NCBI GenBank assembly: GCA_949316235.1
Contig: OX438743.1
Location: forward strand, 16,923,771 to 16,987,770
Length of the DNA: 64,000 bases
Reading direction: 5' to 3'
Source: Oegoconia quadripuncta
Lineage: Eukaryota; Arthropoda; Insecta; Lepidoptera; Autostichidae
Shown: positions 27,401 through 39,400 of the stretch, piece by piece
Layout: each line of letters begins with the position of its first letter
Numbering within the stretch: the first letter of the stretch is position 1
The notes under the pieces: model-generated
Database searches by the model: none
Seen by the model: only the letters and a program-made list of their open reading frames with translations
Told to the model about the DNA's origin: nothing
Made by a program: the position numbers and the translations under genes

Positions 27401-30400
27401 ATAAGATGACCCTATCAGTTTGAGCTTCACTATGTTGAAAGGTGAATCGGAGGCATCAAGAGAGTGCATTACATCTTCCTGCTGCCTTTTTAGAGAAAAT
27501 ATTCAGGTCATCTGACATGAGTAAAGGACGAGAGTGACTAAACAAATGCATATAGTGAACCAATATTGTTACTAAATGTTAAAAGAAATAATTTGGTCAT
27601 AATATTTTATTACACTAAACCTGTAGCGACTTGGAGAAAGAAAAATTTTTATATAATTTTTTAATAGATATTAAAAAATATTTTTGCTATTCATGAATCA
27701 AAATATGTAAACAAAAAAATTTTCTAATTTTTATGTAATTATAATTATGTTTTTTTTTTTTTTTTTTTTTTTTTATGCACGACGGGTTCGTACTTGACCT
27801 CAATCACACCTGATGTTAAGTGAAGATGAGGTCGAAGGTGGAAGCGTACTAACCCGGAAACCCCAACACATTTGGGGGACTGGCTATCTTATCTCTGACA
27901 ACCGGAACACAACAATGCTATTAACATTGCTGCTTGGCGGCAGATTTAGATAAGATGGTGGTAGCTAGCCAGGCGGACATTTTAATATGCCCTACCACCA
28001 ACCAAACCGAGTACTTAAACATGTACCCCGCTGGGGATCGAACCCGCGACCTCCGAATCGTAAACTCAGTGTTGTTTACATTGAGCCACGGAGGCGGTTA
28101 TGTATTGTTATTAAATAAATATGTGAGTGAAAAGTATTTGATACCATTTTTAATATTTAATCTGACTTAAATCCAATATTTATTCAATGTAGCTCGCTTG
28201 TACGACGCATCTAAAATCACAGCAACCGTGCATGTGACAAACTTTTACTGAGGCAACCTTATACTGTTAGAAAGAGAATAAAATAACGTTTAATTTAAAA
28301 AAAAATCAATTAAATAACTGATGAGGGTATATTAATAACGCTTGCTCGCATGTTTATACATGACAACTCCATAGTTAGGCTGAAGGGAAAGTAGGCAACC
28401 TATATTTTTCCAGTTCCTTATGTTATGTTCTTTCAGATAATGGTCGATTTTTATAAATAACAAATCGGGGAAGTTAATTGAAAAACAATTAATTTGGATT
28501 TACATTAATTAACCGTTTGGCCCGCGATTTAGCTAGGCAACCCATTTTCAATGTATTAATATATTCATTAACTAACATAATAATTTTGTTATAGTCGAAT
28601 AACAGATGAGGGTATATATTTCTATGGCCGGATCTTATACTAATAGTAGCGTTAGCGAAATCTCTCGTAGAATGTACGAAAAGTCATAAACGATAGCTAT
28701 AGCGATAGCAGTCGAGTTAGGTGGTTTAGGGGCTGGTCAGAAATCAACCCTGAAACCTATAACTTTTATATACACACACATATATATATTTTATATCGAC
28801 GGGTTCCGGGCTATTTGTATTAACCGCCATTTTTGAAACTTCACACCAGAGCAGTTTAAAGTTTCGATTTTCAGAAAAAAAATCATAACTTTAGCAAATC
28901 GCATTATTTTTTCAAAGCAAAGGAAATTTCTGTTTCTGTTACACATTATTCATATTTTGATTAATGTTTTTTCCCGATATTCCTATTTTTAACGAAAATA
29001 AATGTCGATTAATACAAAATGACCCACATTTTCGTTTTTTTTTGTTCCAGGCTAAATGACTTAACCGCCTAGGTTTATTAATATATGTTCCAAGCTACTT
29101 GACTTAACCGCCTAAGTTTATTAATACATGTTCCAAGCTACTTGACATAACCGCCTAGGTTTATTAATACATGTTCCAAGCTACTTGACTCAACCGCCTA
29201 GGTTTATTAATACATGTTCCAAGCTACTTGACTTAAGTACCTAGGATTGCAAATAATAGCTCTAAGCTAAGTGCTTTAACCAATGAGTTGGTCATATTTC
29301 AAACCTAAGCTAATTGATTTAAATACCATATCTCAAACTTATTGATGTATGGCTAATTAGTTTATGTGACTTATTTCTTTTTTTTAAATTGTTTGCAATC
29401 ATACTAAAATAATAAGGTGTGCAGAAATTGACGGCTAAAACATTGATTAATTAAAAGGTACGTTGAAATAATAGGGGGTTTCACCTATCTTGTTAATTAT
29501 TATCCCATCAAAAACAATACTTGTCAAAAAAACCAAGTCTCGCAACTCAGTTGTTCTGCGGTAAAAAGTTGTGAGATCCATGTAATACCAAGTCGGTTGT
29601 TAATTTATTCAGTCTCTACTTAAGCGACTTTCTGTCTTAATACGTCCAGTCTCTAAGACCACGATTGTGGTCCATAACAATTGAAAATCATTTGTGTCTG
29701 GAATCTCCGTACTCGAAGCATTAAGTTATTACGTAATAATTAACAGCATCTTATAGTGACGCATATCAATATTAAAATTCTTTAATGTTTTATATAAATA
29801 TATCGAGACTTGGCCATCGCACTAAATAATTGAATTTACATGTGTTTTCAGGCGATTGAATTTACACGTCTTTTCAGGCGATGGCCAAGTCTCAATATAT
29901 TTATATAAAACATTAAAGAATTTTAATATTGATATGCGTCACTATAAGATGCTGTTAATTATTACGTAATAACTTAATGCTTCGAGTACGGAGATTCCAG
30001 ACACAAATGATTTTCAATTGTTATGGACCACAATCGTGGTCTTAGAGACTGGACGTATTAAGACAGAAAGTCGCTTAAGTAGAGACTGAATAAATTAACA
30101 ACCGACTTGGTATTACATGGATCTCACAACTTTTTACCGCAGAACAACTGAGTTGCGAGACTTGGTTTTTTTGACAAGTATTGTTTTTGATGGGATCTCA
30201 TTTCTTTTTGTATTTTGTAGATACTTAGGTACTTAAAGTATCAATATTTAATTTATTTAAATTATTTATCCGAACAACGTCCAAATTGTAAGCAAATAAT
30301 ATCAGTAAACCAATGAGAGTAGCCTTTAGTCGTCAAACTAATATAGCAATCGAAATTATCAATGAAAATCGCAAACTTATAGGTAAGAATTCTGGGCACA

Positions 30401-33400
30401 TCCGAACAGCATTGGGTCGCTCGCGCGTATGAGCGCGGCTGCTGCTCGCTCGGCGACATTCACCTTTCCGCGCGCCCCGCCACTGTCCCCGCCCCGCGCC
30501 CTCGCGCTAGCACCGCGCAGCGCGTAGTAACGGCCCGCGCTCACTCGCTAGCATCGCAGCGCGTGGTATATAATTATACAACCTTACGCACTCGTAATAA
30601 GTACGAATACGCACGTAGGTACGTTTTTTGCATTAATAAATAATTTAATACACGTGTTTTCATCACCGGAATACCCATTTTTTGCTCGATTTGGCAGGGG
30701 CACTACCATGCGCCTATATTTATATGGGACTAGCTTAAACCCGCGGCTTCGCACGCAATAATAATAATTGCCGTAAAATAAAATATTGAAAAATTTAATT
30801 AACTGAAGACTTGGCTGTATGGGCTTAATTTTCTTTGCTGTCTTTTCTAGATTTTTTAGTTTTTCCTTGATTCATACACCAAACACTACTTATATTCCAA
30901 ATTTGAAGCTTCTAGGTCTGCTAGAAGTGCCTTAGAATTTTGATGATCGGTGAGTCAGTGACTGACAAAATTAAGAAATTTGACCCCTTATAATTCTTAA
31001 AATACTGGTTCAAATTGAATGAAATTTTAAATATACGTGTCTTTACAATGCCTGCATAGTTACTGAAAATTTCAGTCTTCTATTTTTATCCACAACGAAG
31101 TTACAGGGGGTCGAAAATGGTCTGAGTTGCTTCGAGAAAAGGATGGTACGGCCGTGACGCTTTTTTGCTCGACTTGGTGGGGGCACGGCCGTGCCCCCAG
31201 ATGAAATGAAAAATAAAACATAGATAATAAATTGTTCAAAGATAAGTTTTTTATTTAAACTAACTTGTGTAAAGTGCGCTGATGCACACAAAACAGCAGA
31301 CTGTCCCAAGAAGGATCGCAACAGCCCAGCAAAATGCGCTTTATGCCTTGGTAACCATCCTGCAAACTACAGGGGTTGTGATCTCTATAAAGAAATAATG
31401 AACCGAAAATATAACAAAAGAAACAACACTGACACTTAAAAACCATTACGGAAAAGTAGTGAGGAGATAAGGCATGCGAATAACACTGAAAATGACAGAA
31501 CTAAAGAAATAAATACAACCAACCAAGCAACATATGCAGATGTTACCAAAAATAAAAACCAACGCGTAAGTGTTGAGCCAACCCAAGTAGTGCAAGACCT
31601 ACTTATAAAACAGTCTGAAAAGATTGACCTACTCTTACAGCATATAGGCAACCTAATGGGCCTTATGACTAAACTCATAGACCAACTATTAAAGTGATTG
31701 GACTACGGATTGGAACTTGGAACGTAAACGGACTTGCTCCAAATAGAGACGAAGTGGAAGTACTGTTGAGTATGCATAGACTAGATGTGCTTCTGATATC
31801 TGAGACACACTTCACTAATAGAAGTGCCATAAGGATACCACAATATAATATCTACACCACAAACCATCCCCATGGAACGGCTCATGGAGGATCTGCGATT
31901 ATCATTAAATCTAACATGAAGCATCACCAGCTGCCTTGTTATAAAACGGAACATATACAGGCGACAACAATTTTTGTTGAGGACAAAAATGGTGGTTTTA
32001 GTGTGTCCGCGGTATACTGTCCTCCAAAACACAACATCAAGGAATACCAATTCACTCACTACTTTGCAACCCTCGGAAGACGTTTTATAGCTGGTGGCGA
32101 CTGGAATGCAAAGCATACATTCTGGGGATCACGACTCATACATACTAGAGGAAGAGAGATGAAGTTATGTATTGATAAGAATAGATTCGTGACTCTGTCA
32201 CAAGCTGAACCAACACACTGGCCAAGTGATCCAAAGAGACTACCGGACGTGATTGATTTCTTTGTTGCGGGAGGTCTCCCAAGACTAAACTTTCATGTTG
32301 AGACTTGCTTGGATGGCTCATCGGATCGTGTACCAGTGATTCTGACGGCTGGTGCAACTGCACTGCATCATGACAGTCAACACCGACTATGCAATAACCT
32401 GACTGACTGGAACTCCTTCCGAGAAATGGTTGAGGAAGGACTGGAGTTGAAGGTGGCTTTAAAGACATCGGATGATATCGATAGAGCCGCAAGAGAATTC
32501 ATGGAAGCAGTGCAGTGTGCCTGCTGGCATTGTACCCCTGTAAAAAAAACCTGCAAAATCAAGAAACAGCATACCATGGCAGATACGTGAGAAAATTAGG
32601 GAAAAACGAAGATTGCGACGGGTTTGGCACATTAGTCGAGAGACGATAAAGCAGCCCTAAACAAGGCCATCAAAGAAGTCAGAGAGGTTATTGCTGCTGC
32701 TAATAGTGCAACACTAAACGCTCAACTGGAATCTTTAACAGCGACTAGAGCTACAGACTATTCATTGTGGAAAAGTACACGGAGCATGAATCGACCTCAA
32801 ACCACAAAACCTCCAATAAAGATGGAAAACAATGACTGGGCTAGAACAAGTAAGCAAAAAGCTGAAGTGTTTGCGGAACACCTAGCAAAGGTATTTGTGC
32901 CTAACTCGGCCGAAACAGACGTGGATGACTCAGATGTGGAACTCATTCTGGATCAGCCATACCAGATGGAACTGCCTATCAAACCGATTACTCCAAGAGA
33001 AATAGTAAGGCACATCCAAAACCTCGGTAATGGGAAGGCCCCTGGTTTCGATATCATTACAAAAGAAATACTGAAAGAGCTGCCAGGGAAGGCTGTGACG
33101 TATTTGACCCTTCTGTTCAACGGTATACTCAGGGTGGGACATTATCCATCTCTGTGGAAGGTGTCACAAATAGTAATGATACACAAAGAAGGAAAACCAG
33201 CGCACGAGGTAACCTCATACAGACCTATAAGCCTGCTTCCCATAGTATCAAAACTCTTTGAAAAATTACTGCTCCATAGAATGTCACCAGCCCTAAGAGA
33301 CAGGGCAGTAATCTCAGACCACCAGTTCGGCTTTCGACAGAAACACGCAACCGTTGAACAAGTCCACAGAGTTTGCGGTGAGGTGAGGAGGTCCCTAGAG

Positions 33401-36400
33401 AACAAGGAATACTGTGCCTCTACTTTCCTGGCATATACAGCAAGCATTCGATAGGGTATGGCACATGGGGCTCCTGTGCAAAATCAAACAATCATTGCCA
33501 CACACATTTTATGAGATCCTACAGTCGTACCTGACGGACAGAATCTTCCAAGTTAAGGAAAGCGACTCGGCATCCAGGTTCTACGAAATTAGAGCCGGCG
33601 TACCCCAGGGTTCAGTGCTGGGACCAGTGTTATATACAATATACACAGCAGACCTACCACAGCCGCTGACTGTAATGACTGCAACATATGCCGACGACAC
33701 GGCCATTCTGGCGAGCCATAGTGATCCCGAAATAGCATCTAACATTCTTCAACTAAGCTTGGATGAAATAGGCAAATGGTTGAAGAAATGGAGAATTAAA
33801 GCTAGTGCATCCAAATCTGTCCAGGTGACGTTTACGCTACGGAAGGGCAACTGTCCTCCTGTTAAACTTGACGAACAAGAACTTCCTCATAGAGACTCGG
33901 TGAAATATCTGGGAATCCACCTTGACCGAAGACTCACCTGGAAAACTCATATTCAGGCTAAAAGGGATCAGATCAACATAAAATACAGAAACTTGTCAGT
34001 ACAAGTTTTAATATAAACTTTAATATAAATAAAATAAGCCAGTGCTTATAGGCAGGAATTCAGTTCTTTCCACTGATAACAAATTGTTAGTGTATAGAGC
34101 CATACTAAAGCCAGTCTGGACGTATGGCATTCAGTTGTGGGACTCTGCATGCACATCCAATCTCAACATCCTACAGAGAATGCAAAATAGCATCTTAAAA
34201 AACATCTCAGATGCACCGTGGTACACAAGGATCGCAGAGGTGCATGACATACTAAAAATTAACACCGTGCAGCAGGAGATAAAGCTGTCTGCCGAACGCT
34301 ATAGGATCAGACTGGACAGACATCCAAATCCGTTGGCTGTGCCACTGACAAAGCCTAGCCACCAAAGACGGCTTAAGAGACTGGCAATCAGCGACCTATG
34401 CGGTTGACTATTGTTCTGAGGAAGAGATTTTCTCACTAGAGAAAACACTCTACAACGCCACTCCCCCCACACATCTGCTTATAGTTTAGCAACTGATCGC
34501 AGATTGCCTAAAGAAAAAAAAATAATTGGTAAACAGTCTTTTCCCTGAAATTAAAATTCTAATTATTTGAGATAATATTGCAGTTACTCATTCTTCTTTA
34601 TTGTTAATCTTTAACATTTAGAACTGTTCCTATCCTAATTCTAAACAAGTTAAAGAAATGTAGCTTTTGTTAATTGTGCAATAAAGAGTATTTGAATTGA
34701 ATTGAATTGAAAAGTCTCTTCAATGACGCGGCGCGGGGGAGACGCCTCAAGCGCCCGCGCGCCTTGGCCCCCGGTATTCGAACTCGCGCGGTTAATCACG
34801 CTGGCGCCAAAATCAATGTTTTAACCAACGTCTTAATAGTCAATCCATACAAAATTTCGATTGTATTAATGTGTATACTATACTTATTCCGTTGAAAATA
34901 AACTGTTTGATGTACTAGAACTTTACTTTTGTTATAGCTGAAACGACAGTGCAAATCAAATATAGACTAAGAAAAATAGGTTTAACCATTATCTGTAAAT
35001 GTTTACTGTTGAAACCATAAATAGTTCATGCGACCGGTATACCATAATCTACTACAAGCTAAATGGTTGAAGTGACAACATCTAGCATTTCAAGTACCAA
35101 GCTTAATGTATGAACCGACACTGGACATAAATTTGACAAAGAGGCTAGTTGTATTAAGCGACACTGGATATGAATTTAAATAAGAACCTAATTGTATTAA
35201 GCGACAATGGATAAGAATTTAACTAAGAGGCTAATTGCATGAAGCGACATTTCTATATATTTATAAGGTCAGGCTAAATGCTTGAACGTACACTGCCTGT
35301 AAATTGTTGCTCCAGGAAAAAAGGTTTAAACGACTATGTAGTATTTGGTAGTGAGCTTAAGTACACAAGTCTTAAATTTGACAATATTTTGTGTCGGTCC
35401 ATACATTGCAGTGCAAAATAGGCCAAAAAAATGCGGTTGTATTAAGCGACATTTTTATGCTCCGATCGTCACCTAACTGAGCTCAAACGACGCAGAAAAA
35501 TTCGCTGATTCCAAATATATATACAGGGCGTCCCAAAGTTATGGGACATGAAGGGGAAGTACCTTAAATATCGTAGATAGTGAATTTTGCTCAAAGAAGA
35601 CTTTATGTTATTTTTAAAAGTTAGTAATTCTGCATTCATAGATTTTCTAAAAATTATTTGCTTCGGCTGGGAATCGAACCGTCTCAAATGTGAAAAAAAA
35701 AACACCCTACTTTTATGATGCCAATCGAAAGAATAGCTAAAAAATAATAACTCTGCCTAAGTAACATAGTATTTTAAAAGAAAGGAACAACGTGAAATTA
35801 ATCATTTTAATCAAATAAAAAACATACATGAAACTGCCGTAGTCAATTAAGTAGGTATTTTTTTGTAAATTAATTAATTAAATGCTCAAAATGTGATCCC
35901 TCTTGTCTTACGCAAATCGCCAATCTTTTAATGAGCCCGCTGCCTGTTGATTTTCTAATCATTTTATGGTGAACACTCGATGTGATATGGCACAATTCTG
36001 TTTGCAACTCGCCTACGTTCTCGTATCGCTTTTTGTATAGCATATCTTTCACGTATCCCCAAAAGAAGAAATCTAATGGTGTGAGGTCCGGGGATCTGGC
36101 CGGCCATCTAATCGGTCCATTTGTACCAATCCATGTAGGAAAACATTCATTTAGAAAATCTGCTGCTCTCCGACTATTATGAGCCGGAGCTCCATCTTGT
36201 TGGAAAATTAAGTTTTCTTGCTCCGCCGCGGAATGGTTTCTTATCTTATCCCTTAAAATTTGAAGTATTCCTAAATACTTTTCTGTGTTCAAGGTTCCTT
36301 GGTAAAAATGGATTAAGAAAACCCGGTTTTTTAAAAGTCCGCACCAACAGTTGAGTGAAAAACGCACTTGGTTATTAGTTTCAGTCACTCGTAGGGGATT

Positions 36401-39400
36401 TTCTTTAGACCAAATACGATTATTGTTGCGGTTATACATACCGTTATTGCTAAAGTTAGTTTCTTCTGTCCAAATAATATTATCCAAAAAATTTGGATCT
36501 TCGAGCAATCGTGCCTGGATATCAAGACAGAAATTTTTTCTCCTTTCTGTATCGCCCGGAAGTAATTTTTGAACCAATCGTCCTTCAACATAACTCTTAA
36601 AACCGTGTTTTTTTAATACACGGTGTATTTTACTTTTTGAAACTCCAATTTCATGTTCTCCTTCTCTCACCGATGCTTTCGGAAAAGCCGAAAAGTAAAT
36701 TAAAATACCAAGTTCTTCGTCGTTGATCGTATGGTTTTCTTGCTGTGGTTCTCTTGGGCGTTTATCGAAACGTCCCAGAGTTTTCAAATTGTTCACAAGC
36801 CTTTTCAAAACTTTACGAGACGGTATTTGTCTATCAGGATATTTTACGCCATACCACCGCAAACTTCTAGAGATATCTTTATCGTTCAAAAAATATGCTT
36901 CCATTAGATCAAAACTTACTTGATATGCCATGTTCGCAATAAATTAACACAATAACACTTGTGTAAGTGAATTGAGACTAAACAGATCAATATCCGAAAA
37001 ACAAACGCTCGCACATACTGTTCCATTTTCAAATTTAAGAACAACATTTAAAAATATCACTTCTTTTTAAAATATCTTAAAAAGTATGCATTCAAACAAA
37101 CGCTGTCATAAACTGTTCCATTTTCAAATTATAAATTATTTATTTTTGTTTTTAATTTGCCTTCTGTCTAGCTTACAGAGGACGTATTGAAATACAAGTT
37201 TTATCATTTCATCTACACGTGCACTTATAATAAGGAAAACTATGTTAGTACCTATTTTATGAAGTGGGTACTTATTTACGAATAATCAATGCTATCTTTG
37301 GAATGATAATATCGCTACTTTTCGAACGTCGTCGGCAATAAATAACTTTCTTGAAATTTGACTCAATCATTTTATGTTGTTCCTTTCTTTTAAAATACTA
37401 TGTTACTTAGGCAGAGTTATTATTTTTTAGCTATTCTTTCGATTGGCATCATAAAAGTAGGGTGTTTTTTTTTCACATTTAAGTCGGTTCGATTCCCAGC
37501 CGAAGCAAGTAATTTTTAGAAAATCTATGAATGCAGAATTACTAACTTTTAAAAATAACATAAAGTCTTCTTTGAGCAAAATTCACTATCTACAATATTT
37601 AAGGTACTTCCCCTTCATGTCCCATAACTTTGGGACGCCCTGTATAATAATAATAATAAATAAATATTTCGGACACTTACACCAATCATCTAGTCCCAAA
37701 CTAAGCAAGCTTGTACTATGGATACTAGATAACGGATAAACATACATAAATATTTATATAAACATCCATGACTCAGGAATAAATGTTCATATTCATCACA
37801 CAAACATTTACCCGTCGCGGGATTCGAACCCGCAACCGTTGGTTTCGCTGACAGGGTCACTATCCACTACACCAATCGGTCGTCATATAAAAGTCTAATA
37901 GCAAAAAAATGGCGGTTAATTCAAATAGCCCGGAACCCGTCGATATAAACACCCATGACTGAAACGACTTTTACTTTAGACTTCATAAACTTACGAAACT
38001 CTTTATACCTATGATAATGTCTAATATGATAAATAAATCTAATCTAAAGGTATGTATAAATATCCACTATAGACAATTGTCTGATTATTCAATCATCATG
38101 CGGACCTGTAAATGTGCAGTGGGATATTCCTTATTGGCTGCCCAAAATGATATGTGCATCAAACTTACCTCTATAGAGGAATTATAAGGATATTCTTCAT
38201 TAAACCTAAGAGACCAATAAAACGATGCTATTTCTATAGACTTTTGAGCTTCATCTATCAAATCTAGCCACACATTCTTAGTGGGTAGATGTGTAGCATT
38301 CGGAGGGTACATGTGACCCTCTGGAATACTTTCAACTAATGATAACCTGAAACAAGTGATGTCATTAGTTCAGAAATACACTATAGATATATAGATGAGA
38401 TGAACTGTAGGAATCCAACCCAAATGTTTGCAGTACAATGGTACAATTCCTTCCACAATATTTGGTCAGATGATGTAATATCTGTTAGATTATGGTCAGT
38501 GCTGTAGTAAAAGTTTAATGACCCGTCCACTCACACATGACTATAAGAACGACACCATCATATTTCTCTGCAGCGGACCTTACATAATCATCATTAACAA
38601 AGCATCATTATAAAAGTCCAAAGCTGTAACTAAGTCTCTCCATTAGTGCATGTTCAGTTCAAAGTGTAAAAGTCCCTGTAAAAACTTTAGATTTAAAAAA
38701 AATCTACTTATTGGGCAAGTGGGTTGGTGAGTACACATTTTTTTAGGAACTACAGCTGAACCAATAACGCTTTTGCTAATGTCTCGCTCAAAATCCCTTT
38801 GTCGTTTTTTAAGATACCGATGTGACGGGATGAGTTGTAAATTGCACATTGATTTTTAAAAATCCTGCAATTAAAATGACAATAGAATTTTATTTGTTCT
38901 TAGACCCAGGAATTTCATCATCAAGTTAATTCATTAGTAAACAAGAAAATTCTCACCTACACTCATCTGAGCAAAGTATAGTGACGGGCGCGTTGGCCGC
39001 ATTCGACTGTAAATTAGGATGATCCAATAACGGTACAAGCACAACTAGGACTATTAACACTATCACTATCGAAACAGGAATGCATGATGGTCGACACCAA
39101 ATGCTGCGTTTCTTCCTCCTGTGAAAAATAATTCCAGGTAAAGTAACCTGCATTAGGTAGTTGACAAAACTGTCTCACTATATAACATCAATAAAGTAGT
39201 TTTCGAGATATTACTGTTTCCATTGACTTATATATCACCGCGTATATATAAATCAATGACTGTTTCGCATTTTGTCAGTTGTCATCCGAAATGAAGATCT
39301 CATTGAGAATAGTCCTAAAAATAGGCTCAGTAGTTTTCGAGACATTAATGGGATATGATGACAGAAGTTAGATTTGATCAACTTACAAAGTAAGAGGACT

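Larger units (their letters stand above)
26156..28642. mobile_element. Foldback element, 648-bp arms
   Basis: The left arm 26156-26803 and right arm 27643-28642 are inverted copies, virtually identical by eye once a SINE-A inserted in the right arm (27750-28097) is removed. The arm holds about three degenerate 142-bp direct repeats: 'ggttgcct' recurs at 26256, 26398 and 26540, and 'taccctcatc'-like blocks at 26183, 26325 and 26468. The 840-bp loop carries a short minus-strand frame and a MITE. This architecture (long TIRs made of tandem repeats plus a coding loop) resembles Foldback/Galileo-type elements. The outer ends (tagtataagatc and its inverse) give no clear target duplication beyond TA/TATA. 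Confidence 0.88.
31257..34711 (+). mobile_element. Jockey-type LINE, 5'-truncated and inactive
   Basis: From 5' to 3' it has the end of ORF1 with zinc-knuckle-like Cys/His sequence ([20 protein letters not shown]), an endonuclease (31694-32590, with ISETHF and GGDWNAKH), a reverse transcriptase (32765-34016, with [24 protein letters not shown] and the catalytic YADD), and a C-terminal domain (34042-34407). It ends with AATAAA and a TTGAA-repeat tail. The ORF1 stop and ORF2 start overlap as GTGATT, where an ATG would be expected. Frameshifts at about 32590-32760, 33435 and 33990-34040 (a local duplication of 'ttaatataaa') make it non-functional. It is nested in the 9.2-kb composite. Confidence 0.92.
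28790..37949. mobile_element. 9.2-kb TIR-bounded composite element
   Basis: A 45-bp end at 28790-28834 (core GGGTTCCGGGCTATTTG, then TTAACCGCC) has a 44/45 inverted match at 37905-37949. Both ends read TA next to the TIR core, compatible with a TA or TATA target duplication. Near each end are tandem repeats of 43 bp (29050-29290; 35155-35260) whose core, such as GGCTAAATGACTTAACCGCC, matches part of the TIR, as expected for transposase binding sites. The interior has been invaded by a Jockey LINE (31257-34711), a mariner (35524-37642) and a SINE-B; the hairpin at 29502-30196 may be a further insert. No transposase of its own was recognised. Confidence 0.75.

Noticed and set aside
29050..29290. 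CRISPR-like regularly spaced repeats
   Set aside because: The 43-bp units are contiguous with no unique spacers; this is a minisatellite at a transposon end in animal DNA.
31694..34407. A functional reverse transcriptase gene
   Set aside because: At least three frame breaks and a lost ORF2 start codon.
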